In this document: piece after piece, positions 9,877 through 20,918 of the stretch
Position numbering within the stretch: the first letter of the stretch is position 1
How the letters are laid out: every line of letters begins with the position of its first letter
Origin: Juglans regia
Taxonomy: Eukaryota; Streptophyta; Magnoliopsida; Fagales; Juglandaceae
Reading direction: 5' to 3'
Assembly (NCBI RefSeq): GCF_001411555.2
Contig: NC_049907.1
Span: forward strand, 33,371,866 to 33,435,865
DNA: 64,000 nucleotides
Position numbers and translations under genes: made by a program
The notes under the pieces: generated by a model
What the model was told of the DNA's origin: nothing
Seen by the model: only the letters and a program-made list of their open reading frames with translations
The model's database searches: none

Positions 9877-10327
9877 TGTAATGAACCCGGTTAATTCCTG
9901 TAATATTTCTTGAGCTTCCTTCTCTATGTTGTAACGAGCTAGTGTAGAAATGGAAATGGTTATGCAGGGGTTGAATAACAAAGTGCACAGAAAGTGTTTG
10001 TGGAAATGTGTAAGCAAGATATAAGAGAAATGAATACTGCAATGGCTACACCTTGGGGATATTCGAGGTTCCCCAATTCCTCCAAGAAGATGAAAATGCC
10101 TTCTACAATAATGTTCCAGATCCCCAAACAAGGACCCCATTTTCTCTACATATATTGGAAGATGATAACCTAATTCTGCAATAGCCAACTAAGGTCATGG
10201 GCCAATCCTAACTAACATTAACTAAGCCCATGGGCCACTAAATAACTTAAACAACTCAATTAAAGTAAAAAGTAACAACTAAGTTGGAGGCCCATCAAGC
10301 CCGGCCTCCAAAATTGGGTTCATAACA
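9877..10327 (-). repeat. 5' LTR of the captured-gene LTR element
   Basis: 451 bp, same length and boundaries as the copy at 6729-7179. The primer site lies directly downstream on the minus strand. Confidence 0.9.
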
Positions 10328-10645
10328 AGCACCCTCCGCTCGAAGCCATGCACCATATTGCATGGCTGTGAACTCCATCTTCTCATAACCTAAACCCTCT
10401 TTCATGCAACCAAAGACATCATGCACAATCCATCCACGCTTAAAATAAATTTTTGGCAACTTCCCATATTTGAATGAAGCCCACCGTTTCCTACCAAATG
10501 AATTAATAAAACGACCACGAGCAATAGTTTTCTGAAGGGGTAATTCAATTTTCACTTTCATATATTTCCCCCACCCTACTTCATCATCCGCCACATCCAC
10601 CTCCAGAACCCTACCTACAAAGGACCCAAATAGGTTATTTATATT
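10328..10645 (-). mobile_element. LINE A, ORF1 (gag-like) segment, 5'-truncated
   Basis: The minus-strand frame reads VDVADDEVGWGKYMKVKIEL, RGRFINSFGRKRWASFKYGK and LPKIYFKRGWIVHDVFGC. This is the DUF4283-type RNA-binding ORF1 of plant LINEs leading into a degraded C-C-H-C zinc knuckle (the first Cys pair is partly lost: YFKRG instead of CFKCG). Upstream of about 10645 the similarity stops, typical 5' truncation of a LINE. Confidence 0.75.
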
Positions 10646-11504
10646 GTATCTTATAATTTTATATATAAATTTTAACTACAATTTCTTGACTTTTTGGTTA
10701 TTATATTATCCATATAAATATTTAATGTATTCTCATCATAGATATAAAGATAATACTAAAAAACTTATTTAAGTTTATAATAGTCGAACTAAGTTTTGTA
10801 TGAATTAGATCGTTTAATTCTCTATTATTATTTTGTGTTCATGAATAACTTATTTTATAAATGAATCGAGTTGAGTTTGAATTTGAATTTGACTAAGGCG
10901 ATCTCAAGCAATCTGTTTAGTTGTCTTCTTTATATGCAGCCCTAGCTGGCAGGATTTATCGGTCCTTTGGCCCTCCATGGGCATGTGGCTTCTCTTCTTC
11001 ACCACATGGTCGGATCAGTTGGTATGTCTCAGTAATTTCTGGCCTTTTTTTTTTGTTAGTTGTTCTTGGATTTTCTTCCAAATAATTGGATTATCGAGAG
11101 TGATGTGACCCAGGTTATAGGCTTATAGCTAGAAATGTTGACATTTTTTCACTCTTTTGAAATAACTTAGGTTATGGTTCATCTGAATTGTTACATTCTC
11201 ATTTTTTCAGTATTCGTTCATTCAATAGAGGATATAAGATTTATTTCCCCTGCAACACAAAATCATAACATGTTTTGGTAGTTTGAGAGCCATAAAGGGA
11301 AAGCGCGCAGCAGGAGTACTAAAGTCATAGTGTACATCATTTAATTTGCTTATGCCTTTGGCACTATCTGCTAAAATTTTACCATGCAACACTGATGTAA
11401 TCATTCCTAAAAATCATGTCAACGAATGTAATTTCAGTAGGTATTCATCTACTTTTTTCTCAAACCGCTAAGATTAAATATTCTAAATATTTTGTTTTTA
11501 ATGT
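10646..11504. other. Intergenic DNA, no gene recognised
   Basis: A+T-rich sequence followed by a less A+T-rich stretch (10930-11040) that could be an old exon or transposon scrap. A 60-residue minus-strand frame at 11222-11404 has no recognisable motif. I see no supportable gene. Confidence 0.5.
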
Positions 11505-11513
11505 TAATTGTAA

Positions 11514-12675
11514 GAAAAACTCTTGCTGCAGTCCCCTCGTGCAAACACGAGGCAAACAGGTTCGACGTGGCGTAAATAAAAACGCACCATTTCAACGAAA
11601 TAACAACGCACAGTTTCGTTCTACCCTACGTCCTTCGGTTTTCCTCCATCTCTTTTTCACTCCTTCGATTTCTCTCCCTCAAGATGATTTCCATTTTGCC
11701 GTCGTCAAGACTCTCAGTGTTTCTCTCCCTTGAAGACGAAGACCTCTCTCCATTTCCCTCCCTCTTTGTGTTTCTCTCCCTCGAAGATGAAGACTTTCCC
11801 ATTTCGCCTAGTTCGAGCTCCATTTCCCTCCATGGTTACTAATTCCACAGTCAATTATGTGGTGATGCATTTTCTCCCCATCACAAATATAGCTGTGGGA
11901 ATACTTCATGAAGTCGGTAAACAATAAAAAACATAGAGCAAATAGACAAACGACGACACTATCTTTCCCAGATCAAAAGACATCGTGTCTCGTTTGATTT
12001 GGTAACAACCATATGATTGTTAGAACCTCTATTCTAGTCGGCTCTGATAATTATCTGGTAACATCCATATGCTTATCATTTCATATGGGGCATCATTCTT
12101 ATTTGGTCCCTCAAATTCATTGTTTTAGTTGATGAAATGTAGATTGAGAAAAGAAAAAGAAAAAACTTTACCAATGGAGACCCACAGAGAAGACCCCCAC
12201 GGAGAAAACCCACACGGAGAAGACCTACAGAAAATACCCACGAAAATGGAGACCCATGGTGAATAGGAAAACTTAGAAGCAATGTGGGTAGCAAATCCCT
12301 AGATCAGATGAGCAGGAAGATGATGACTGGGCAACCATTACACATGAAGCCGATGATTGAGAAACCATTACACGCAACCGAAAGAAATAGACGCCATACA
12401 AGCAGGAACACAAAGGCCCAGACGATGCAGATCTTTGTTTTTTCTTCAGTTCTTCTTTCAACCATTACACATGAAACTGACGAACCATTACACACAAGAC
12501 CCAGATGCAGAATGAACGGGAAGATGAAGACCGAGCTCTGTTTCTTCAATCAATTCTTCTTTTGATTTCTAGTGGGCTTCTTTTCATATTCTGCTTCTAT
12601 AGTTTTTTTTTTTAATCTGACGTGGCGTCTCGACTGCGCATCGGCTGCATAACTCGACTGTATATAGCAGAATTG
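11514..12675. mobile_element. Putative non-autonomous Mutator-like element
   Basis: A 1162-bp segment flanked by the 9-bp direct repeat TAATTGTAA (11505-11513 and 12676-12684), the duplication length of Mutator-like elements. The ends show only patchy inverted similarity: a shared GCTG..CAGTC then a TGCA block, as in CTTGCTGCAGTC on the left. The inside is less A+T-rich, with CT-rich leader-like DNA (11630-11780), GGAGACCCACA-type short repeats (12175-12250) and four ACCATTACAC motifs (12340-12490). No transposase is seen. The duplication is A+T-rich and could be chance. Confidence 0.35.
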
Positions 12676-12684
12676 TAATTGTAA

Positions 12685-13966
12685 TATTATTTATTGGCAG
12701 TTGTTCAGCATGCATACGAGTTAACAAATGGAACATGTTTTGGATGTATTTCATACGTATCAGGAGGACACTTCGGATAGCTTGAAGGTGGATCAAGAGA
12801 CCTGTAAACATACAAATAAAGAAGGGAGCTCGGGGTGGTCAGGTGATCCTCCGATGCTTAATTTAGTTTTCCTTTTTAGGAAGTCTTTTATTTGCCCGTA
12901 AATTTCGTGTCTTTGATCATACCTTGAGTGGGCTTTTATACTAGGTAGTGTGGAGTGCTGTTGCTTTCATCCCAAGGGGATGTCACATCGTGCTTCATGC
13001 TTCGTGCACGTGCATCAGTTAGGGGGCGTGATATCCTAAGAAAAATAATGAATGTGGCATTAAGCTCTGACTCACATCTCGACGTCCCCTCAGTCAGGTC
13101 CTACGAGTCTCTCTCTCTCTTCTCGGGGAGAGCCATGGTTGTTCTTTCATCACGCATTCCCATGGATACTGCTTCACAACCATCATTTTGGTTGCCTTTC
13201 AACCTGTTGTGACGACTCCCACCTTTCCTTCCTCAGGGTAGGAGTCATGGTTACCTCTCACACACACTTCCTAGTAGCTGTTTTCTAGGTACTTGAAGAG
13301 TTGGTGCCTCCTCTGCCTATCCTGGCGACGCCCACCTTCATTTTCCCAGGTGAATGGTGGTTATAGCTTCTCCCAACCACTTCCTGGTAGCCATGTGCTG
13401 GTGATGATTCAAGGCGGCTGATAGGTCAGCATATGTCACCCTTGACAACCTTTGTCGGTGTCTTATTAGTCTTGAACAGGCCTCTCACTTGGTGGGACAA
13501 GCCCACCAAAAGCCGTTATCTTCACTTTGCTAGACCGATAGGCCTGCTTTAGATCCTGGGATTTCGGACTCTTGAACTGGGCCTTTTTACCCTCTCCATT
13601 ACCCCGCTAATTCTCATTGAACCGGTTCGATGGGAATTTAATTCTCCCTATTATTTTCTCTTCCATTTCCCTCTTTTATGCTTTTACCCTTCTTAGCCTA
13701 ACAACTAGACTCCTCAAACCTATCTTGATGCGCCATTTGGTTTCCCACATCGCATTGTATCGTGTGTTTCACAAGATTTGAGCCCTTCTACATCCCCCAT
13801 CTGACACATGGGCATGGAAGGCCAACCGTCACTTCCCCTTTATATAAACATGGTTCTACCCTCTTTTCCCCATTTTACAACATCCTTATCTCTCTGTGCT
13901 CTAATATTCTCATTCTCTTTGCTCGATTCCCTTTCTTCTCTGGCACTTATCTCAACCTCAATCTCA
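12685..13966 (+). repeat. LTR-like/promoter region preceding a degenerate gypsy-type gag
   Basis: No coding capacity is recognised. The region contains CT-rich tracts, paired 'GACTCCCACCTTTCC..CAGG' type blocks near 13213 and 13325, and a TATA-like TTTATATAAACATGG at 13838-13852 about 115 bp before the presumed gag start. It probably holds the 5' LTR and leader of the element at 13967-15250, but I could not find a second LTR to fix its ends. Confidence 0.4.
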
Positions 13967-15250
13967 ATAGCTCCCAAGAAGACCATTCAACCCAAAATTC
14001 TTGGAGACCTAGACTAGCCCGAGGTTTGCACCGTGGAACAATTCTACATCAGTTATAACTGGCATTCAGACGTCACCCCTGAGTTCTTGTTGTCACTGGC
14101 TTCCACCTTTCAAGTCCCGGAGACGGTGGTTTTTGAGATTCCTGGACTGCACAAAGGGGCTATGGACGACGAGGGTTATGCTTCGAAAGTTGCCCTCTTC
14201 CCCAACATGTTCTCTTGCAGGCTAAGGCTTCCCTTCCCTCACCCTGTCCGTGACCTGCTAGATCGTCTCAAATTGCCCCCTCTAAACTCCACCCAAATGC
14301 TTGGAGGATCTTGATGTGTTGATTTGTCCTCTGGCAACGATTTTTGTTGAAATCAAAACCGGAGCACGTTGACCTTACTGGCCGCGATTTTCTTTTGACC
14401 CATAACCTATGATAAAGCGATATGGCCGAAGGCCTCCTCCGAAGAGTTACGTCATATTGCCCTTGTCAAACAATGGGTAAAGAATCACCCGTTCGATGTC
14501 CTCTTAGAGCCTCTTCTTGGAGAGGAAAATATAAGGGCATTTTTACCTCCCTTCGGTCACACCATTTTTGACGACCGCGTCATTCCTATGCGATCTAAAG
14601 CCACCCTGGCTAGGAAGCGTTCCCCTAGCCCTCCTCCTGCAGATAAGGGGAATAAACCTCGCATGGAGGTTGCTAGGGCCGATAGAAGCCCAGTGTGCCC
14701 TCGATTTCCTTTGGGGCATTCCTCAACGCTGATTGAGGTAAGACGCCCACCACCATCGGTGGCTGTCCCACAGTTAGCCCCTCTATCCATCCATCGAATC
14801 CATCAAGGAGGCAGGGGAGAGAGTCCTGCCATCCTAGAAACCTGTCACGATCACGGTCCCTGCAGTGCCAGCGTCACTAATGTGCCCACTCAGGTTGTCC
14901 AAGGGGTCCAATATGCTTTCAACACATTTCTATGGGGCCTTCCTAGAACCGGCTCCTTGTCGGTCAACTCTGGTAGAGCCTCCTCCTGAGGTGAACGTGG
15001 AGATGATCTCCTCTTCTCCAACCACAACGCAATCCACCGTTGGAGGTCAAGTCTTTGAGGGTGATGCTGAAGATTGCACAGGAGGCCCCAACTCAGATGT
15101 GGAGAGGGTGTCTTCCCCCGAGTCCCCTCGTGCCCAGACCCAACTCAGATGTGGAGAGGGTGTCTTCGAGGACTATTTTGTCAAATGTTCATTTTCAAAT
15201 CTGCACCGTTTCATTAAAGTCTATATTTCCATCTTAGCATTGGTGCGCAA
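13967..15250 (+). pseudogene. Degenerate gag-like protein of a plant 'putative gypsy transposon' element
   Basis: Reading starts at an ATA in place of ATG (APKKTIQPKILGDLD), then a stop. It continues with EQFYISYNWHSDVTPEFLLS, ETVVFEIPGLHKGAMDDEGY and FPHPVRDLLDRLKLPP (14033-14314). This resembles the domain often annotated in plants as a putative gypsy-type transposon or plant mobile domain. A later frame (14588-14989) is Pro/Arg-rich low complexity. Two imperfect copies of CCCAACTCAGATGTGGAGAG lie at about 15088 and 15138. Several stops and shifts; no pol follows. Confidence 0.5.
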
Positions 15251-15299
15251 ATCTGCTTACAACTAGATTTTTCCTTTTCTCAAATCTCATCTTCTCAAC

Positions 15300-15850
15300 T
15301 ACTCAAATGACCAAGTCTAATGCCGCCCCCTTCAACCAAAAACCCTCGTAACATTAATATTTCACAATGTGTGTTTATTATATTTGAAATTGTAACTCTA
15401 ATATTATTACTATGTGTGTTTATCATATTTGTGTAATTGTGTGTTTATCATATTTGGTACTGTTGGAATTTTCATGTCGATATTTTTATTGTTTGGTTTG
15501 TAATTTTGTAGTTAGTTTTTTTTTTTATTATTTTTGATAGATATTGTTTATATTTTAATATTTATATAAAACCAATCAGGTCAAACGGGTTGGAACGAGT
15601 CTGTTCAACCCATTAAGTAAACGGGTTGAAAAATGTCAAGTCGTGTCCTATTGTGTCAATATATTTCGTATTCATTAACGGGTCAAAACGAGTCGTGTCA
15701 TATCAACCCGTTATCTTAATGGATCGTGTTAGGATTTGAGATTTTGATACTAAATCCTTAACAGGCCGTGTTCAGGTTGACCCATTAAGTATAATGTACA
15801 TGTCTTGACACAACATGAACATCACCCGTTAACATGATTTGACACCCCAA
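15300..15850. repeat. Dispersed non-coding repeat with ACGGGTT motifs
   Basis: A+T-rich DNA followed (15590-15835) by many direct and inverted copies of (A)ACGGGTTG/CAACCCGTT and CGTGTC/GACACG, for example 15596, 15628, 15675 and 15705. Blocks like this are common in dicot intergenic repeats. I cannot give its ends or class. Confidence 0.35.
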
Positions 15851-16680
15851 ATCCAGCCAACAACACCTCATACTTCATTGTTGGTAGTTTTGAAGGCTAG
15901 TCGGATGGCGTAATCGTACTCCACTCCTTCATCCAAAACAATATGCACCCCCACTCCTCCAACCCGACATGACGAGCCATCTACTAAGACATGTTAGGGC
16001 TTTAAGGATGGTTCGTATTGTGGCTCCTCTGGGAACCCAATAAACTCAGACACAAAGTCTGCCAACACTTGCCCCTTCAGAGTGATCCTAGGCGCGTAGT
16101 CGATATCAAATTCACTTAGCTCCACGACCCAATTGACCAATAGACCCGATACTTATGGCTGCTAGAGGATTTTCTTTATAGGTGCTTCCATGAGGACACA
16201 GATGGGGTGTGCCAGGAAGTACAGCCGCAGTCTTCGGGCCGTTATAATCAACGTGAAGATGAGTAGTTCTATGCGTGGATATCTCACCTCGCCTCCCTGA
16301 AAAGTCGTGCTAGTATAATAAATTGGCCTTTGTTTGCCTACTTCATCGCGAACTAACATTGAGGACACCGCATGTGCTGAGACCGACAGGTATAGGTTTA
16401 AGACTTCCCCCAACTTGACTTGGCTTAGAAGGGGAGGGTTGGCGAGGTAAGTTTTGAGGGCCTCAAACGCCCTATTGCATTTGTCGTTCCATTCTTGGGC
16501 CTTTGAGATCACCTCAAAACCCAAACACAGTTGTAGTGTGTTTATCCATAATGTTTCTTTTGTCAATGCTTGTTGAATGTCACTTAGAGAGGATCTACAC
16601 CTGAACTTTTGTCTGTTGAGCATTATTGGTATCTGTTGACCATGGTCTTCACCTAGTTTATGGAGGAAGAAAGGACCCTT
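15850..16680 (-). pseudogene. Ty3/gypsy pol remnant: end of RT through RNase H
   Basis: The minus-strand frame 16623-16162 contains EWNDKCNRAFEALKTYLANP, LSQVKLGEVLNLYLSVSAHA, IYYTSTTFQGGEVRYPRIEL and ARRLRLYFLAHPICV, the RT-thumb/RNase H region of Ogre/Tat-like plant gypsy elements. It continues with stops through NWVVELSEFDIDYAPRITLK, QVLADFVSEF and VDGSSC, the start of the additional RNase H domain. There is no gag, integrase or LTR next to it. Its orientation is opposite to the gag remnant at 13967-15250, so the two are probably separate insertions. Confidence 0.8.
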
Positions 16681-17391
16681 TCTTAAGAAGGCAAGAGATG
16701 TTGGTCAGTAGTGGTCTTGCTGAGGTGTTTTATTTTACTTTTTGGATTCCTTAATAGATTTTCATTTTCTTCTTACATTTTTATGCACCCTTTTGATAAC
16801 TTCTTTCATTTAGTTGAGAAATAACCTATACCGCCGATTCATCAATAACATCTTCACCATTGAAATTTGTGAAGCTTCAATAATGTAGATCGAAAGTTAG
16901 CTTAAACTAGTCAAAGACTAACTTTGAGTGGGGGAAAATTGGATGCTGGAATGTTTGTAGGGTCTAGTTGTTTGTCATGCATGCAGATTGCAAGTGGAGG
17001 TTCTGTTGGCATTCTCCACAGTATAATCAGGGCTAAAAAAGTGAATTTTTGTATTGAGATTTTTCCTGTCATATCATCAGGTTTTAATGATGAAAAGAAC
17101 CGCTGATAACAACATAAAACGCAGCAAAAATACCTGTACATTGGCATAAGCAGAAGTGTTTGGGTCAAAAAATTGTAGGAAATCCTAATCCTTATTTTTA
17201 TCCCTTTGATATTAAAAAAGTGTTGGATCCTGATGTTCAATTATGTCCTAAAATATTTACGTCAAATGTTTTTCAGACAAAATTTTGGCACTATGAAAAT
17301 TCAGAACAGAAAACTAAAAGATCTCCTAGAGACAACAAGTCCATCACATTGTCTATTGTCAATGCAGCGCATTACACCTGTTAGGCTAAGA
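16681..17391. other. Intergenic/3' flank of the J-domain gene
   Basis: No supportable coding region. The part next to 17391 must include the 3' UTR of the minus-strand J-domain gene. The stretch at 16915-17100 is less A+T-rich and has open frames on both strands without recognisable motifs. Confidence 0.4.
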
Positions 17392-18936
17392 TCAGGAACG
17401 CGCACAAGTAGATTTGCTTCTAAGCATTGCCCTTTCCGACCTGACTTCAAAAATTGGAGTGTCATACCCCCTGCTTCTTCCCCCTTCATAATTCACACGA
17501 CTCCCAGTCTGTAAGTACCAATATTTCCCTGGTTGCCTGCAAATTCGGGTCCTAAGATGAGGGTATCCTTGGACATTGTGGTCCGATGGATTGAATATTG
17601 GAGATTCTTTCTGGGTCCTTTTGTTGCTTGGGAATAAAGATTCGGATGGAGTGAAGAGTGGGGATTCTTTCCTTGATGTTGCGTTAGCTCTTATACAGTT
17701 CTCTATTACCTTGGCCTCCTCTTTGAATCTTTCTCTGATGTCTTTCAGACCGTGAGACCTTGATTGGCTTTCAAGATTCCAAACATTTTCTGAGCCATTG
17801 CAGTTTCTACGACTGCTGCATATCGAATATGGATTTGTCTTGCACTCAAAGCAAAAGTTTTTCCATCTCTCCAAGTCGAATGCTCTTCTCTTTGCACCAT
17901 CAGAGAGACATGTATATGCCTGCAGATACGTTTTCGTGTTTGAAGTGAAGATTCCAAAAAGAAAATAATATTATTATATTAATCGCGTAATTCAAAACTC
18001 ATGTTTATATTGTACCAATCATTCAATTTGTTTGGGTCATTCGATGCAGGATTCCATACTATGTTGAAACTTCAACAGAAAATAATTACTGAAGAGAGAG
18101 GAAAAAGAAACTTATGTTGACTTTGGAGTGCGGAATAGTGAAAAACTGACAAAAATGAATGCCTTGCAAATGAATGCACTCTACTCATCCACATGCAAAA
18201 AACTAAATTCCAATCCTTCCATGGCCCAGGAGCCAGGACTCATTCATTCTCGGAATGCAGTCAACTACCCTTGTGTGACAAGGCTCATGTGTTAAACCCG
18301 GATTTCAGGTAGGTTGGGCAACTTTATCGATGTTGGAGACTGGAGAGGGCTAAATGCTAACGATTGTTTCTGGGTCCAGTGCTAACTCTGTATCCTATGT
18401 TCTAAATATTTGGTTTTCTATTTCAATCTTCAGCATGTAAATTTTCTCAAGATTGACAAAATGGAAAGAATCAATCTAACCTCTGAGACAAGCTTGAAAG
18501 CAATTTCAGCCTTGGGATGCTTGTTCTTATCTGGATGAAGTTGCAAAGCTGCACAACAAACGATTGATTGTCACCAAAACAAGAAAATGAAAATGCGTAT
18601 TGGAAAAAGAAAGAAAAGCGTGTCCATGAACGGAACCCACCAAGCTTATGGTATCGCTTGCGAATAACGTCTGTCTTTTCATTTTCTTCCACCTATAGAA
18701 TCCATTAACAAACAAATTAAATCAAATGCAAAAGCTCTATGACAAGACTGCTTGAAAGACTTGAGATCATGAGCACCCAATAAACCTACTCCAAGAACGC
18801 GATACCAGTCGATCAAATGCGATTTAAATGGGCTGCGACCATGTCTATGAGTGCAAGAAACTGGACGAGTTGAAATAGAGCAAATTTCAGTGACTAAATG
18901 GGATTTAAGATCGGATTCTTTACCCACTCTACCCAT
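17392..18936 (-). CDS. J-domain (DnaJ-like) co-chaperone, 264 aa, four exons
   Basis: Exons on the minus strand: 18936-18790, 18692-18641, 18548-18481 and 17919-17392; all introns are GT-AG and the joined frame is open for 264 codons. Residues 42-89 and beyond form the J domain: IDWYRVLGVEENEKTDVIRK, then the HPD motif at residues 71-73 (LHPDKNKHPKAEIAFKLVSE) and AYTCLSDGAKRRAFD. J domains stimulate ATP hydrolysis by Hsp70; HPD is the essential contact. The C-terminal half (residues ~105-264) starts with a Cys-bearing WKNFCFEC and is otherwise Ser/Arg-rich without a G/F or zinc-finger region, so it is a type III (class C) J protein. No clear signal peptide or membrane segment. The client and location are unknown. 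The start at 18936 is the first ATG in frame and follows a GA-rich leader. A G-box lies about 250 bp upstream. Confidence 0.88.
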
Positions 18937-19184
18937 TTGGAAGAGAAGAGAGTGAAACTCTGGAAGAGGAGGGAGGAGGAGGAAATGTGAAATGGGTTGT
19001 AAAGATTAATGGCTTTTCTTTGTGTGCATCTCCTTTGGTCTTAAGAAAGAAAGAGGGTAGTGATTGATTGATTACGAGGTGGAGCGGTTAAGAAAAAAGA
19101 GCAAGGTTTCCGGAAGAGATTTTTGAAAGTGGATCAGTTGGTGGGAAGAAAGAAGCGGAGCTCAGAGAGTTTAACGTTAATTAT

Positions 19185-19194
19185 GCCACGTGGC
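19185..19194 (-). promoter_or_regulatory. G-box palindrome upstream of the J-domain gene
   Basis: GCCACGTGGC, a perfect palindrome with the CACGTG core bound by plant bZIP and bHLH factors, lies about 250 bp before the ATG at 18936. Its position suits a promoter element; its activity is inferred. Confidence 0.45.
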
Positions 19195-19466
19195 ATCACC
19201 CAAGAAGGAATAGGGCCGGCCAGTTGGTTTAACCACAATGCTTTGAATTACAGATCCCTTATATTAATCTCAATCATTTTTATGGGTGGGCATTAACCGG
19301 ATGATGTCATACATGCAATCCTACCTATGTATTACTTTTGAAAAACATTGGATTAATCATAAAAAAAAAAAAAAATTTTCATATGAATTTCAGACGTACT
19401 CATTTTTTGAAGGGAGTGTTGCAAACCCAAAGACTGCAAGACGGTTTCTCTTGGATTATTAAAAAA

Positions 19467-19620
19467 AGTGGGGTTGTTTGGTTAGTGATATTATCTCAGA
19501 CCACTTCAGATTATCTTATTACTATTCACAAATTATTTATTATTTTTTTATTATATTTTTATTACTATTCACGTATCATTTGAGAGAGATATCTCAACAT
19601 ACAAACTGAACCTAAATCTC
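19467..19620. repeat. Tourist-like MITE or MITE fragment
   Basis: The left part GGGGTTGTTTGGTTAGTGA and the complement of the right part (AGGTTCAGTTTGTATGTTGA) are related terminal sequences, and both continue into TTATTACTATTCAC / TACGTGAATAGTAATAA inverted matches around an A+T-rich centre. This pattern is common in dicot MITEs. The exact ends are not certain. Confidence 0.4.
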
Positions 19621-20824
19621 ATTTGTTATGTTTGCTGGCAATAAATTATGATGGATGACTACTTAACTAAGAGGAAAAACAATTATTTACTAATAAGTTA
19701 CCAATACAACTAACAAATCATTATAATGTCGATATTTTAATTTTCTTTTATAATTATAATGAATTCTGTAACGAGGGATGCGTTTACAGACTATAATGTA
19801 AACTAATATATATCGTAATCAAATTACAGAAAAATCCCATTAGAGAGAGCATGTAGAGAATGAAGAAAGAGGGATTGCAGACTTAGAGACAGTAAAGCTA
19901 AGAAACAACAGGTATCATGGATTTCAAAACAGGTACTACTACCATATTGAATTCCAAAGTGAAATTACACGTGAACATGGAGCGTTCAGTAGGTGTGTGT
20001 GGCCCACAAATATAATGCCCCGGTTGAATCACAGCATGAAAAGTGATCCAGAGTAGGTGTAAAATAATCCAAAAGGCCCCTACCATCGGTGGAAAAATAA
20101 AAAAGCCTCTGTTGTCTGTCTATCTCCTTGGTCAATTTTTACAGAACAACCTGAATTTTTTTGTTTTGTTTTGTTAAGAACAACTTGAGTTTGAATTCCG
20201 TATATTTGAACTGAATATTGGCTTGAGTATTGTATGCAAATATAATTTGATTTGAAAGATAAATTTTAAATTTTAAATTTTATAAATTAAATTTTACTAT
20301 ATAAATGATATGAATGATGTGCTCTACATACCAACTTAAAAATAGAATAACTGATCGGTTGCCCATATGTCAGACTGCTTGAACTAGAAAGCACTTATTA
20401 CGTTTGTTAGATATTGGTTGGTGTTTATGGCTGCATTTGGTTTTTGTAGCCGACTGGTAACTTGGAATCTAGAGGACTCCATGTGGCTGTCCCCATGCAA
20501 TTATTGAGTAAATGTGGGTCTCATAACCCGATGCTTTCAATTCTCCCTCCCGTCATCAAGTTCAAGTCCAGGCCTGGAGAACCAGAGGCAAATGATCTAG
20601 GCAATGCAATGGCTTTCGATATTGGTTGGCCGGCCGGGGCTGCTTGTGTATCAAATGTAGCTTTTGTTTGTATAGGGACAACTTCCAAAGGGAGTAGGAA
20701 ATACACGTTTTATAATGTCCAATTGCATGAAATGGCCGATCGAAGTTGTTGGAAATTCAAATCCCATGCTGCTCTTTTGCGGAATAGTTGGATCACTGGA
20801 TAGGGTTGGAGGAGCCTGAGGGCC
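19621..20824. other. Intergenic DNA with one unassigned open frame
   Basis: Mostly A+T-rich with nothing recognisable. At 20462-20803 (+) a 113-residue frame reads MLSILPPVIKFKSRPGEPEA and AFDIGWPAGAACVSNVAFVC; it matches no family I know. It has no visible splice context and ends just before LINE B begins. Chance or decayed coding sequence are both possible. Confidence 0.35.
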
Positions 20825-20918
20825 TAGCTAGGGTTATGCTTCCATGTTGCTCAACTCAAGTTTCAGTTTGACTTTGACCAATTAGTCTTTATAATATGGT
20901 GTATAAGTTGGTTTCTAA

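Larger units (their letters stand above)
6729..10327 (-). mobile_element. Non-autonomous LTR retrotransposon carrying host gene fragments
   Basis: 3599 bp bounded by two 451-bp LTRs that read TGTTATGAACCC...GGGTTCATTACA on the minus strand. The flanks are ACCAC (6724-6728) and AGCAC (10328-10332), a target duplication with one mismatch; removing the element restores LINE A ORF1 across the junction (WLRAEG then FRCRTSFVSPA). The minus-strand primer site TGGTATCTAGAGAC directly follows the 5' LTR. The interior has no recognisable gag, protease, RT or integrase. It contains fragments resembling VOZ, CAMTA and TAF1C proteins, all in the sense direction of the element. By eye the LTRs differ at about 20 or more positions, so the insertion is not recent. 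Confidence 0.88.

Noticed and set aside
11222..11404. Minus-strand 60-residue frame with protein-like composition
   Set aside because: No recognisable motif, start context or splice signals.
13735..13852. USE-like TCCCACATCG followed by a TATA box
   Set aside because: Spacing is about 85 bp, unlike either snRNA promoter type; more likely part of an LTR promoter.
15590..15835. Possible CRISPR-like or regulatory array of ACGGGTT motifs
   Set aside because: Spacing is irregular, motifs occur in both orientations and this is a plant nuclear sequence; better seen as a dispersed repeat.
19741..20460. Search for a gene between the J-domain gene and LINE B
   Set aside because: Only A+T-rich DNA and short chance frames.
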